Shown here piece by piece: positions 1 through 7,588 of a stretch of 8,426 bases of DNA. Location: the NCBI GenBank assembly GCA_045577675.1, contig JAZNIV010000030.1, positions 1 to 8,426 on the forward strand. Reading direction: 5' to 3'. Made by a program: the position numbers and the translations under genes. Origin of the DNA: UBA1738 sp045577675. GTDB taxonomy: Bacteria > Bacillota > Clostridia > UBA1381. The notes under the pieces are model-generated. The model was not told the DNA's origin. It worked only from the letters and a program-made list of their open reading frames with translations, and made no database searches. Position 1 is the stretch's first letter. Every line of letters begins with the position of its first letter.

Positions 1-2094
1 AGAAACTATTTTATAGTTGGCTTTAAAAGGTTATTTAAAGGAAGTCCTAACATGGATTCGCTAATAGCTATTGGAAGTTCAGCAGCAATAATTTATGGAA
101 TTTTTGCAACTTATATGATTGGGTATGGATTAAGGCATAACAATTTAGAATTAGTGCAAAGATATTCAAACGACTTATATTTTGAATCAGCAGGAACAAT
201 ACTTACACTAATAACAGTTGGAAAATATTTAGAAACAAAATCAAAAGGAAAAACAAAAGATGCAATAAGTAAACTAATTAACTTAGCACCAAAAACAGCA
301 ACAGTAATTAGAAACAATGAAGAAATAGAAATAAATACAGAAGAAATTATCGTGGGAGATATTATAGTAATAAAACCAGGTACAAGCATACCAGTAGATG
401 GCATAATAATAGAAGGAAAATCTGCTATAGACCAATCAGCAATTACAGGAGAAAGTATGCCAGTAGAAAAAAGTGTTGGAGATAATGTAGTATCAGGAAC
501 AATTAATAAAAACGGATATTTCAAAATGCAGGCAACAAAAGTAGGAGAAGATACTACACTTGCTCAAATTATAAAATTAGTTGAAGAGGCAGGAAGTTCT
601 AAAGCACCAATAGCAAGGCTAGCAGACAAAGTAAGTGGAGTTTTTGTACCAATAGTGATAAGCATAGCAATTCTAGCAACATTATTTTGGATTATGGAAG
701 GAAAAAGCTTTGAATTTGCACTTGGCATAGGAATATCGGTATTAGTAATTTCATGCCCATGTGCATTAGGTTTAGCAACACCAGTTGCAATAATGGTAGG
801 AACGGGTAAAGGTGCACAGAATGGTATATTAATAAAATCAGCTGAAAGCTTAGAAACATTACATCTAGTAAATACAGTAGTTTTAGATAAAACAGGAACT
901 ATTACAGAAGGCAAACCAAAAGTTACAGACATTTTAGTAAACAACATTAATGAAAAACATTTGTTAAAAATAGTAGCAAGTTTAGAAAAAAATTCAGAAC
1001 ATCCATTAGCAGATGCAATTATAAAAAGGTCAATAGAAGAAGAACAAGACTTAGAAGAAGTTCAAGAATTTATAGCTATATCAGGCAGAGGAGTAAAGGG
1101 CAAAATCGCAGGAATAAACTACTTGGCGGGAAATTACAAATTTATGTTAGAAAATAATATACCAGCCAATGAAACAGCTCATGAAGCAGAAAAATTTTTA
1201 GCGCAAGGTAAAACCATTATTTATTTTGCAAGAGAGACAGAAATTATTGGAGTAATTGCAGTAGCAGATACAATAAAGACTACAAGTTATCAAGCAATTC
1301 AAGAATTAAAAACAAGAAATTTAGAAGTTGTAATGTTAACTGGAGATAATGAAACAGTAGCAAATACAATAGCAAAAGAATTAGGAATAGAAAAAGTTGT
1401 TTCAGAAATATTGCCAGCAGACAAAGAAAAAGAAGTATCAAAATTACAAGAGACTGGAAAAAAAGTAGCATTCGTAGGAGACGGAATAAATGACAGTCCG
1501 GCTTTAGTTAAATCAGATGTTGGGCTAGCAATTGGTTCTGGAACAGATATAGCAATAGAAGCAGCAGATATTGTATTAATGAAAAATAGTTTATTAGATG
1601 TTGTAATTGCAATAGATTTAAGCAAGGCAGTTATAAAAAATATAAAAATGAACTTATTTTGGGCATTTTTCTATAATGCTATATGTATACCAGTAGCAGC
1701 AGGAGTATTTTATATAGGCTTAGGGTTAAAGTTAAACCCAATGCTAGGCGCATTAGCCATGAGTTTAAGTTCAGTATGTGTAGTAACTAATGCATTAAGA
1801 CTAAGAAAATTCAAATCTAAATTTGTTGAAAATATTGAAACTATAAAAATAGAACTTGATGAAATTGGGGAGGAAGAAACAATGAATTCAAAAACAATTA
1901 AAATAGATGGAATGCAATGTAATCATTGTAAAATGAGTGTTGAAAAAGCATTAAAATCATTAGAAGGAGTTAATAAAGTGGAAGTTGATTTAGAAGTAAA
2001 AACAGCAACAGTAGAATTAGCACAAATTATAGAAAATTCAACATTAACTTCAGTAATAGAAGAAGCGGGATTTACAGTAATTGAAATAATATAA
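1..2094 (+). CDS. copA: Copper-exporting P1B-type ATPase CopA with C-terminal metal-binding domain (5' end outside window)
   Basis: Pumps Cu(I) out across the cell membrane using ATP. The frame is open from base 1, with 17 codons before the first ATG at 52, and those codons (RNYFIVGFKRLFKGSPN) fit the usual lead into TM3, so the gene starts before the window. Of 697 visible residues: TM3-TM4 near 18-75; actuator TGES at 149-152; TM6 metal site CPC at 252-254; phosphorylation site DKTGT at 296-300 (Asp296 is phosphorylated); His-Pro of the nucleotide-binding domain at 334-335; hinge GDGIND at 493-498. TM7 holds FYN and TM8 holds MSLSS, the copper (P1B-1) signature. A heavy-metal-associated (HMA) domain with GMQCNHC (Cys640, Cys643) follows at about 628-697. 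TM1-TM2 and any N-terminal HMA domains are not visible. A C-terminal HMA is unusual, since most CopA proteins carry these at the N-terminus. tcdA follows after 14 bases with no terminator between. Codons are strongly A-ended, unlike the genes downstream. Confidence 0.95.
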   Translation, partial: RNYFIVGFKRLFKGSPNMDSLIAIGSSAAIIYGIFATYMIGYGLRHNNLELVQRYSNDLYFESAGTILTLITVGKYLETKSKGKTKDAISKLINLAPKTATVIRNNEEIEINTEEIIVGDIIVIKPGTSIPVDGIIIEGKSAIDQSAITGESMPVEKSVGDNVVSGTINKNGYFKMQATKVGEDTTLAQIIKLVEEAGSSKAPIARLADKVSGVFVPIVISIAILATLFWIMEGKSFEFALGIGISVLVISCPCALGLATPVAIMVGTGKGAQNGILIKSAESLETLHLVNTVVLDKTGTITEGKPKVTDILVNNINEKHLLKIVASLEKNSEHPLADAIIKRSIEEEQDLEEVQEFIAISGRGVKGKIAGINYLAGNYKFMLENNIPANETAHEAEKFLAQGKTIIYFARETEIIGVIAVADTIKTTSYQAIQELKTRNLEVVMLTGDNETVANTIAKELGIEKVVSEILPADKEKEVSKLQETGKKVAFVGDGINDSPALVKSDVGLAIGSGTDIAIEAADIVLMKNSLLDVVIAIDLSKAVIKNIKMNLFWAFFYNAICIPVAAGVFYIGLGLKLNPMLGALAMSLSSVCVVTNALRLRKFKSKFVENIETIKIELDEIGEEETMNSKTIKIDGMQCNHCKMSVEKALKSLEGVNKVEVDLEVKTATVELAQIIENSTLTSVIEEAGFTVIEII
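1882..2094 (+). CDS. Possible internally started CopZ-like copper chaperone (same frame as the copA 3' end)
   Basis: Within the copA frame an ATG at 1882 is preceded by a strong ribosome binding site, GGGGAGGA at 1867-1874, eight bases after its GGAGG core. A start here would give a free 70-residue HMA domain with GMQCNHC at residues 28-34, the size and fold of the copper chaperone CopZ, which in many Bacillota is a separate gene right after copA. Either this is a relic of two genes that fused when the copA stop was lost, or both a full-length fusion and a free chaperone are made from one message. The site and frame are seen directly; production of a separate protein is inference. Confidence 0.4.
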   Translation: MNSKTIKIDGMQCNHCKMSVEKALKSLEGVNKVEVDLEVKTATVELAQIIENSTLTSVIEEAGFTVIEII

Positions 2095-2108
2095 GAAAGG
2101 AACTAAAA

Positions 2109-2807
2109 ATGGTAAATCAATTTTCAAGAACAGAGTTATTAATAGGAAACGATTCCATTGAAAAGTTAAAAAAATCAAAAGTGATAGTTTTTGGTGTCGG
2201 CGGAGTCGGCTCTTTTGCCTGCGAGGCACTTGCACGAAGTGGAATAGGCAATATTACGGTTGTTGACAATGATATTGTTTCTCTAACTAATATCAACAGG
2301 CAACTTGTTGCCCTTACATCAACTGTAGGTAAACTAAAGGTTGACGTAATAACAGCAAGAATTAAAGATATAAACCCCGATTGCAATGTTACGGCATATA
2401 ATTGCTTTTATACAAAGGAAAAAGAAATTGATATTTCGGGCTTTGACTATATTGTAGATGCTATTGATACTGTTACGTCTAAGCTGACTCTTATCGAGGA
2501 AGCAAATAAGTTTTCTGTTCCCATTATAAGCTGTATGGGTACAGGAAATAAGCTCGACCCTACTAAGTTCGAAATTTCTGACATTTATAAAACCTCCGTA
2601 TGCCCTTTAGCACGTGTTTTAAGGCGCGAGCTAAAGAATAGAGGTATTAAAAGCCTTAAGGTTTTGTACTCAAAAGAAGAACCAATCAAGCCTGTAAAAT
2701 GCACAGAAATTTCATCTAAGCATCAGGTTCCGGGAAGCGTCTCTTTCGTTCCGCCCGTTGCAGGAATGATTATCGCAGGAGAGGTTATTAAAGATTTAAT
2801 ACATTAA
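2109..2807 (+). CDS. tcdA: tRNA threonylcarbamoyladenosine dehydratase TcdA (ThiF/MoeB/E1-like family)
   Basis: ATP-dependent cytoplasmic enzyme that cyclises the t6A base at position 37 of ANN-reading tRNAs to ct6A. The 232-residue product has the E1-like adenylation fold: nucleotide-binding GVGGVGS at 29-35, VVDND at 51-55, NINRQ at 61-65, and DAID at 117-120. The following SCMGTGNKLDPTKF (141-154), SVCPLARVLRREL (163-175) and the HQVPGSVSFVPPVAG stretch (205-219) are typical of TcdA/YgdL rather than of ThiF or MoeB. It is slightly shorter than the E. coli protein (about 268). The ATG at 2109 has AAAGGAA at 2096-2102 in front. It is probably co-transcribed with copA. The first 25 or so codons are A-rich like copA; after about 2190 the codons become mixed (GTC, GGC, GCC, TGC). 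The last codons and stop lie inside the palindromic terminator. Confidence 0.92.
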   Translation: MVNQFSRTELLIGNDSIEKLKKSKVIVFGVGGVGSFACEALARSGIGNITVVDNDIVSLTNINRQLVALTSTVGKLKVDVITARIKDINPDCNVTAYNCFYTKEKEIDISGFDYIVDAIDTVTSKLTLIEEANKFSVPIISCMGTGNKLDPTKFEISDIYKTSVCPLARVLRRELKNRGIKSLKVLYSKEEPIKPVKCTEISSKHQVPGSVSFVPPVAGMIIAGEVIKDLIH

Positions 2808-2844
2808 AAAAACAGGTCATACGACCTGTTTTTTTAATGTATTA
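2797..2844. terminator. Bidirectional intrinsic terminator, perfect 22-bp inverted repeat
   Basis: Arms 2797-2818 and 2823-2844 are perfectly complementary around the four-base loop ATAC. The GC-rich core is ACAGGTC/GACCTGT, flanked by seven A on the left and seven T on the right, so it ends in a U run on either strand. It sits between converging tcdA and the stalk-domain gene and serves both. The arms run into both reading frames: each gene ends with the codons ATA CAT TAA (Ile-His-stop), mirrored in the palindrome. Confidence 0.93.
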
Positions 2845-3706
2845 CTACTGTTTTTGTATCCTCATTATAGAACACCTGCGTATCAAGCGCTTCAGCGACA
2901 GCACGAAGCGGAACAAGTGTTCTTTCATCTACTATTACAGATGGTGAGTCAATCTCAATCTTTTCATTATTTAAAAACATAAAATTCTGACCAACCTGGA
3001 TTGTAATGATTTTATCGCCCTTGCTTGCAAAAACTGTTTTAGTCTCACCGTCCCAATTCACTACCGAACCTAATGCTTCAAAAATATTTCTCATCGGGAC
3101 CATTACTCTATCGTTCATAATAACCGGAGCAACATCAAAATCAATATACTTTCCGTTTAGCATAACAAGAATTGAATCCTTCTTAAAGTACGAAAGAATA
3201 CCACTGTTCTTTAAATAGACTCTATGCAATTGATTTCTGGCTTCTGCAAAGGATGTTTCGTCTGTTATGTTTTCTAAACCGTATGACTTATAATATTCCT
3301 CATATTCCTCAGGCTTTAACTCTTCAATTTTTTCAAGATAAGTCTTAAAAAGAATACCCTCCTCTGCATCTTTATAGATTGTTTCTTTAGTTATTTCCTT
3401 ATCTGTCAATTTCGAAAGATAAGCAACAGTTTCATCAGCACTACTTCCCTGAACTAAAGCAAAATCATTAATCGATAAATGGAAATACGCAGCTGTTTCA
3501 TTAGTATCTCCCGGCATATCTTCAGGTAAGTTAAATTCACTTTTGAAGTCATCAAGAGTCATATCTAAAGATAATGCTATATCTGCAATAGTATTATTAT
3601 AAAGATTAATGTAGCTCTCTTCGTTGTATTTGTTATATTTGGCGCTTGCCTGAATACCAAATGATGCAAGCATTGCAGCTGTTAAAATTATGATTTTTTT
3701 GTTCAT
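2834..3706 (-). CDS. Secreted protein with C-terminal stalk (copper amine oxidase N-terminal-like) domain
   Basis: Exported protein, probably a cell-surface or wall-associated component; its exact job is unknown. With the ATG at 3706 it has 290 residues: a signal peptide (MNKK, hydrophobic 5-18, likely cut after ASA at 20-22), a helix-rich acidic middle (about 23-177), and a C-terminal domain at about 178-290. That domain matches the stalk/Cu_amine_oxidN1 family (PF07833), with two copies of the hallmark motif: NDRVMVPMRNIFEALG and DERTLVPLRAVAEAL, each followed by a DTKTV or ETKTV strand. Despite the family name it is not an enzyme, and no copper link should be read into the nearby copA. The ATG at 3706 is chosen because AAGGAG (3720-3715) lies eight bases before it; a GTG at 3715 overlaps that site. 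It follows citrate synthase by 14 bases, so the two are likely one transcript. The middle segment (TIADIALSLDMTLDDF) resembles short helical stretches often joined to stalk domains in clostridia; I do not recognise a named domain. Confidence 0.85.
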   Translation of the reverse strand: MNKKIIILTAAMLASFGIQASAKYNKYNEESYINLYNNTIADIALSLDMTLDDFKSEFNLPEDMPGDTNETAAYFHLSINDFALVQGSSADETVAYLSKLTDKEITKETIYKDAEEGILFKTYLEKIEELKPEEYEEYYKSYGLENITDETSFAEARNQLHRVYLKNSGILSYFKKDSILVMLNGKYIDFDVAPVIMNDRVMVPMRNIFEALGSVVNWDGETKTVFASKGDKIITIQVGQNFMFLNNEKIEIDSPSVIVDERTLVPLRAVAEALDTQVFYNEDTKTVVIH

Positions 3707-3720
3707 TGGTAACACTCCTT

Positions 3721-5085
3721 TTACCTTTTATCGAGCGGTATATAATCCGTCACTTCAGAAACAGATTTATATGCCGGTCTGATGATTTTATTTGTATTGA
3801 TTAATTCCTCAATTCTATGTGCACTCCAGCCTGCTATTCTGGCAGTTGCAAACATTGGTGTATAAAGCTCATCAGGAAGTTCAAGCATAGAATATGCAAA
3901 TCCGCTGTAAAAATCTATATTTGGGCTTACACCCTTATAAATTTTTCGTTTTTCCGATATAACCTGTGTTGCAAGCTCGGCAACCTTATTATAGAGCATA
4001 AATTCACCGTATCTTCCCTTTTCCTCGGACAGCTTTCCGACAAAGGTTCTGAAAATTTCAGAACGGGGGTCTGAAATAGAATAAACAGCATGCCCCATTC
4101 CATAAATTAGTCCGGCTTTATCGAAAGCCTCTTTGTTTAAAAGCTTCACAAGATAAGCCTTAATTTGCTCGTCATCCTTCCAGTCGGTAAGATGTTTTTT
4201 CATATCGTCAAACATATATTTAACTTTTATGTTTGCACCGCCGTGCTTAGGCCCTTTTAAAGAACACAAAGACGCAGCGACTGACGAATAGGTATCCGTA
4301 CCCGATGATGTGACAACATGAGTGGTGAAGGTTGAATTATTTCCCCCTCCGTGCTCTGCGTGGAGTACAAGTGCCATATCAAGAATTCTTGCTTCAAGAT
4401 GAGTAAAAACCTTATCAGGTCTTAGCATTCTTAATATATTTTCGGCAGTTGACATTTTGGGACTTGGTCTGTGAATATAAAGTCCCTTAAATTTTTCATA
4501 ATGATTATACGCATGGTATGCATAAACCGACAAAAGCGGAAAGGTTGCAATAAGCTGTATGCATTGACGTAAAACATTCGGAATACTCACATCATTTGCA
4601 TTTTTGTCATAGGAATATAATGTTAAAACACTTCGCGCAAGAGTATTCATAATGTCGCCGTTAGGTGCCTTCATAATTACATCGCGTACAAAGTTGGTTG
4701 GCAAGGAGCGGTATTTTCTAAGAAGATTCTCAAACTCCTCAAGTTCAGTTCTGTCAGGGAGCTTTCCGAAAAGAAGAAGATATACAGTTTCTTCAAAACC
4801 AAATCTGTCCTCCGAATAAAAACCATCTACAATGTCATTTATGTTTATACCCCTATAATAAAGCTCACCTTCGCAGGGAACTTGCTTTCCATCAACATTT
4901 TTTGTTGAATTTATTGTAGAAATCTCAGTAAGTCCCGTCAGCACGCCCCGTCCGTCAATGTCACGTAAGCCGCGTTTCACCTGATGCACGGTATAAAGCT
5001 GTGGGTCGATATTGCTGTTTTCAATACATTTCTCTGCCAAGGAATAGATTTCCGGAGTTATTGAAGAGTAACCTGAATTTTGCAT
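3721..5085 (-). CDS. gltA: Citrate synthase
   Basis: Condenses oxaloacetate and acetyl-CoA into citrate, the entry step to the oxidative TCA branch and glutamate synthesis; cytoplasmic. Using the ATG at 5085 there are 454 residues. The catalytic triad is visible: His281 in GPKHGGAN, His332 in GMGHAVYS, Asp391 in PNIDFYSG. Substrate-binding parts are LHAEHGGGNNSTF (241-253), the DPR arginine (341) and Arg424 in GWSAHRIEE. The long N-terminal part before the core (about 60 residues, with the YRG motif near 77-79) is typical of the clostridial form. The ATG at 5094 abuts AAGGAG (5100-5095), too close to be used; the ATG at 5085 is nine bases from it. A promoter lies just upstream, and the stalk-domain gene follows. 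A 2-methylcitrate synthase role cannot be ruled out from sequence alone, but no other methylcitrate-cycle gene is nearby. Confidence 0.93.
   Translation of the reverse strand: MQNSGYSSITPEIYSLAEKCIENSNIDPQLYTVHQVKRGLRDIDGRGVLTGLTEISTINSTKNVDGKQVPCEGELYYRGININDIVDGFYSEDRFGFEETVYLLLFGKLPDRTELEEFENLLRKYRSLPTNFVRDVIMKAPNGDIMNTLARSVLTLYSYDKNANDVSIPNVLRQCIQLIATFPLLSVYAYHAYNHYEKFKGLYIHRPSPKMSTAENILRMLRPDKVFTHLEARILDMALVLHAEHGGGNNSTFTTHVVTSSGTDTYSSVAASLCSLKGPKHGGANIKVKYMFDDMKKHLTDWKDDEQIKAYLVKLLNKEAFDKAGLIYGMGHAVYSISDPRSEIFRTFVGKLSEEKGRYGEFMLYNKVAELATQVISEKRKIYKGVSPNIDFYSGFAYSMLELPDELYTPMFATARIAGWSAHRIEELINTNKIIRPAYKSVSEVTDYIPLDKR
4046..4064. repeat. 19-bp perfect palindrome inside citrate synthase
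   Basis: Nine-base arms GTTCTGAAA and TTTCAGAAC surround a single central A at 4055. It lies in the coding part for the SEIFRTF stretch, just after the DPR arginine codon. It has no T run and is far from either gene end, so it is not a terminator. It may be chance or a regulator site; nothing else supports a function. Confidence 0.3.
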
Positions 5086-5129
5086 TTTTATCATCTCCTT
5101 ATATATTTATTCCCCTTTCATACATCTTC

Positions 5130-5158
5130 ATTATACTATATTTGCTAAATTTTTGCAA
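5130..5158 (-). promoter_or_regulatory. Sigma-A-type promoter for citrate synthase and stalk-domain gene
   Basis: Read on the minus strand: -35 TTGCAA at 5158-5153, a 17-base spacer, and a perfect -10 TATAAT at 5135-5130. Transcription would begin near 5123, giving a leader of about 38 bases before the ATG at 5085. The -35 lies only nine bases past the end of the acyl-CoA synthetase gene. No clear intrinsic terminator separates the two, so read-through from that operon is possible. Confidence 0.75.
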
Positions 5159-5166
5159 TAGAAAAA

Positions 5167-6885
5167 TTATATATTAGCTTCCCTCTTTATTTTCTGCGTT
5201 GTTGTTTTAATAAACTGATTTTTTCTTATTATAAACTTTCCGACAGACTTATATGCCGGTATGTTTCTATTTATTGATTTTATCTCATCTGATATAAGTT
5301 TTTTTAAAGCATCATCGCTGTACTCGGTTCCAAGAACCTGTTCAACTTCCGCAAAATCCGGATAAAGTTGAGCGGTAATAACCTTCTTTGAATCAACCTC
5401 AGATTCATATACCATACTTTCTAAAATGTATTTCGACTGGCAAAGATAACTCTCTATCTCCTCCGGAAAAACATTTTTTCCGTTAGCAGTTATAATAACA
5501 TTCTTCGCACGTCCGGTTATATATATAAATCCGTCTTTAATATAGCCCATATCACCTGTATGAAGCCAGCCGTCCTTTAAAACGCGAGCCGTTTCTTCGG
5601 GATTTTTATAATAACCCACCATTACGTTTTCGCCTTTTACAAGGATTTCTCCCACTCCGTCCTGATCAGGATTTGAAATTTTAACAGCAACCTCAGGAAG
5701 TGGCAGTCCTGCAGCTTCGTTGCGGTAATGCGAGCCGCGGTTTGCTGCAATTAAAGGTGAACATTCAGTCATACCATAGCCTTGAATACTCGTTATACCA
5801 AGGTCTGTGAAAAATTGTAGTATTTCTCCATCTATATGTGCTGCACCGACTAAAAACATTTTTAATCGACCGCCGAAATTGTCAATAATTTCTTTAAAAA
5901 TCTTTCGTCTTATATCTATTCCGACCTTTAATAATGCCTTAGTTATTTTTATTCCTTTTTCAACAGTCTTTCTCTTTCCTTGCTTGTCGATAGTTTTATT
6001 GAGCATCTTATAGATAGACTCAAGCACCAGTGGTACAGCAAAAAATAGTGTTGGCTTACATTCCTGCATATTCTTTACAATATACTTTAATCCCTGACAG
6101 TATGCAATGGAACAGCCAACATAAATTTCGCACAAAAATCCACAGGTACATTCATATGTGTGATGCAGAGGCAATAAAGAAAACACTCTGTCATACTGGT
6201 CAATCTTGAAAACAGCACAGGTGTTCATTATATTTGAGCATAGGTTTTTATGTGAAAGCATTACTCCCTTTGCAGTGCCTGTTGTTCCGGATGTGAAGAG
6301 CAGGATATTTACATCATCAGGCTTTACTGTGCTTTTAGCAAACTCTGTATTTCCGTTTTCCAAAAGCTCTTTTCCCTTTTCCATAACACTTTCCATAGAA
6401 ATACAGCCATTAGTATCATCCATACAAATGCAAATAAGACCGCAGTTTAAAAGCTCCGGCTTACGTTTTAAAATATTTTTTGTTAAGATAACGGCAGAAC
6501 ATTCAGCTGTATCCATTAAGAATTTAATTTCTGTATACGGAAGCTCTTTGTCAATCGGTACAACTGTTCCCACTCCGCTGACAATTGACATATATGACAA
6601 AGCCCACTCATATCTGTTTTCTCCAATTACAGCTACTTTTTTATCCTTTAGCCCTAAATTTATAAGTCCTGTAGCAAAGCTGTAAACATCATCATAAAAC
6701 TGCTGATAGGAAATTTTCACATACGGCGAATTGTTATCCGGCTTTTGCATAAATGCTGTTCTTTTTGCATAAAGCCTTGTACTAGATTCAAACATATCCC
6801 GAATAGTTGTAATCTCACGTACATCAAAAAGCGGTTCCTTTCCGTATATTCCTTCATTAACAATATTCTTAAATACTTTTTTCAT
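5167..6885 (-). CDS. Long-chain acyl-CoA synthetase (AMP-forming, FadD/ANL family)
   Basis: Activates a carboxylic acid, most likely a long-chain fatty acid, to its acyl-CoA through an acyl-AMP intermediate. With the ATG at 6885 there are 572 residues, the normal length. Motifs in order: P-loop-like TSGTTGTAKG (198-207), YGMTECSP (370-377), hinge-region TGD (443-445), GRAKNVIITANGKNVFPEEIE region (458-478), and the C-terminal catalytic lysine in TTTQKIKRE (Lys565). No signal peptide or membrane span is seen, so it is cytoplasmic or peripheral. The ATG at 6885 has GAGG (6898-6895) nine bases ahead; the TTG at 6891 is too close. The stop of the hemolysin III gene is six bases before the ATG and the binding site lies in that gene, so translation is probably coupled. 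The exact chain length of the substrate cannot be told from sequence. Confidence 0.9.
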   Translation of the reverse strand: MKKVFKNIVNEGIYGKEPLFDVREITTIRDMFESSTRLYAKRTAFMQKPDNNSPYVKISYQQFYDDVYSFATGLINLGLKDKKVAVIGENRYEWALSYMSIVSGVGTVVPIDKELPYTEIKFLMDTAECSAVILTKNILKRKPELLNCGLICICMDDTNGCISMESVMEKGKELLENGNTEFAKSTVKPDDVNILLFTSGTTGTAKGVMLSHKNLCSNIMNTCAVFKIDQYDRVFSLLPLHHTYECTCGFLCEIYVGCSIAYCQGLKYIVKNMQECKPTLFFAVPLVLESIYKMLNKTIDKQGKRKTVEKGIKITKALLKVGIDIRRKIFKEIIDNFGGRLKMFLVGAAHIDGEILQFFTDLGITSIQGYGMTECSPLIAANRGSHYRNEAAGLPLPEVAVKISNPDQDGVGEILVKGENVMVGYYKNPEETARVLKDGWLHTGDMGYIKDGFIYITGRAKNVIITANGKNVFPEEIESYLCQSKYILESMVYESEVDSKKVITAQLYPDFAEVEQVLGTEYSDDALKKLISDEIKSINRNIPAYKSVGKFIIRKNQFIKTTTQKIKREANI

Positions 6886-6891
6886 ACCCAA

Positions 6892-7551
6892 TTACCTCAT
6901 ATAATAGCTTAAAATAAAGAAATAGTGCAAAACACTTCCACCAAGCACAAAAATATGCCATACAAAATGCATATATTTCCATTTTTTGTTTCTATAAAAT
7001 ACAATACCTACCGTATATGACAGTCCACCGAGAACTAAAAGCAAAAGCTCATAGGCAGAAAGAGCATTATAAAGAGGCTTTATAATCATTAAAGCAGACC
7101 AGCCCATTACAACATAAAGAATTTGCGAAAGCTTATCCCAACGCTCTAAGTTCACAGAATTTAGTACAACACCAAGAACGGTACAAAATGCACTTATTCC
7201 AAACATAGTCCATCCGAGCGCTCCACCGACTATAACAAGTAAAACAGGGATATATGTGCTGAATATTAGAATAAAAATAGAACAATGGTCAAAAATTCTG
7301 AATACTTTTTTTGCTTTTTGATTTGTCAGCGAGTGATAAAGTGATGAAAAAGTATAAAGCAAAATCAGTCCTGAACCATATAAAGCTGCACTTACGATTG
7401 CAAGAGCACCCATATTATGTGTGCAGGCAGTAACTATTAGAACTACCATTCCGGCAATGGAAAGCCCTGTTCCAAGTCCGTGAGATATAGCGTTTGCTAT
7501 TTCCTCTCCAATCGTCTGCACCCGTGAAAGCTTTTGTTTAATTTTTTTCAC
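6892..7551 (-). CDS. Hemolysin III / PAQR-family integral membrane protein (YqfA/TrhA-like)
   Basis: Seven-helix membrane protein of the hemolysin III family, related to animal adiponectin receptors. Bacterial members are linked to membrane-lipid homeostasis; the hemolysin name is historical. Using GTG at 7551 it has 219 residues. Seen: GEEIANAISHGLG near the N-terminus (His24), SSLYHS (His73), FRIFDHCSIF (Asp88, His89), and C-terminal HFVWHIFVLGGSVLHYF (His195, His199). The conserved Ser, Asp and His residues form the metal site of the family, and seven hydrophobic stretches are evident. The GTG at 7551 is preferred because AAAGAGG (7566-7560) sits eight bases before it, while the GTG at 7560 overlaps that site. 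It is first in an operon with the acyl-CoA synthetase, which fits a lipid-related role. Confidence 0.9.
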   Translation of the reverse strand: MKKIKQKLSRVQTIGEEIANAISHGLGTGLSIAGMVVLIVTACTHNMGALAIVSAALYGSGLILLYTFSSLYHSLTNQKAKKVFRIFDHCSIFILIFSTYIPVLLVIVGGALGWTMFGISAFCTVLGVVLNSVNLERWDKLSQILYVVMGWSALMIIKPLYNALSAYELLLLVLGGLSYTVGIVFYRNKKWKYMHFVWHIFVLGGSVLHYFFILSYYMR

Positions 7552-7567
7552 AATAAACACCTCTTTA

Positions 7568-7588
7568 ATGTATGATATTATTATACAT
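7568..7588. repeat. Near-perfect palindrome in hemolysin III leader
   Basis: Ten-base arms around a central T at 7578, with one mismatch (G7574 against T7582); the outer parts are ATGTAT and ATACAT. It lies between the predicted transcription start and the ribosome binding site, so it could be an operator or a small leader hairpin. It overlaps the next palindrome by two bases. Confidence 0.45.

Noticed and set aside
111..947. Open frames on the minus strand opposite copA (137 and 127 codons)
   Set aside because: They are shadows of the A-rich copA coding sequence; their hydrophobic, low-complexity translations do not look like real proteins.
2834..3706. A copper-handling role for the stalk-domain protein because copA is near
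   Set aside because: The domain's name is historical, the gene is on the opposite strand behind a terminator, and no metal-binding motif is seen.
5101..5166. Weak inverted repeat TTGC...GCAA after the acyl-CoA synthetase gene as its terminator
   Set aside because: The stem is only four base pairs without a proper U run; the region is better explained as the citrate synthase promoter.
6206..6685. 159-codon open frame on the plus strand opposite the acyl-CoA synthetase
   Set aside because: It lies entirely within a well-supported gene on the other strand, has no family resemblance, and has no clear ribosome binding site.
6892..7551. A true haemolysin or toxin gene
   Set aside because: The family is a PAQR-type membrane protein with a lipid-homeostasis link; nothing in the sequence or context suggests a secreted toxin.
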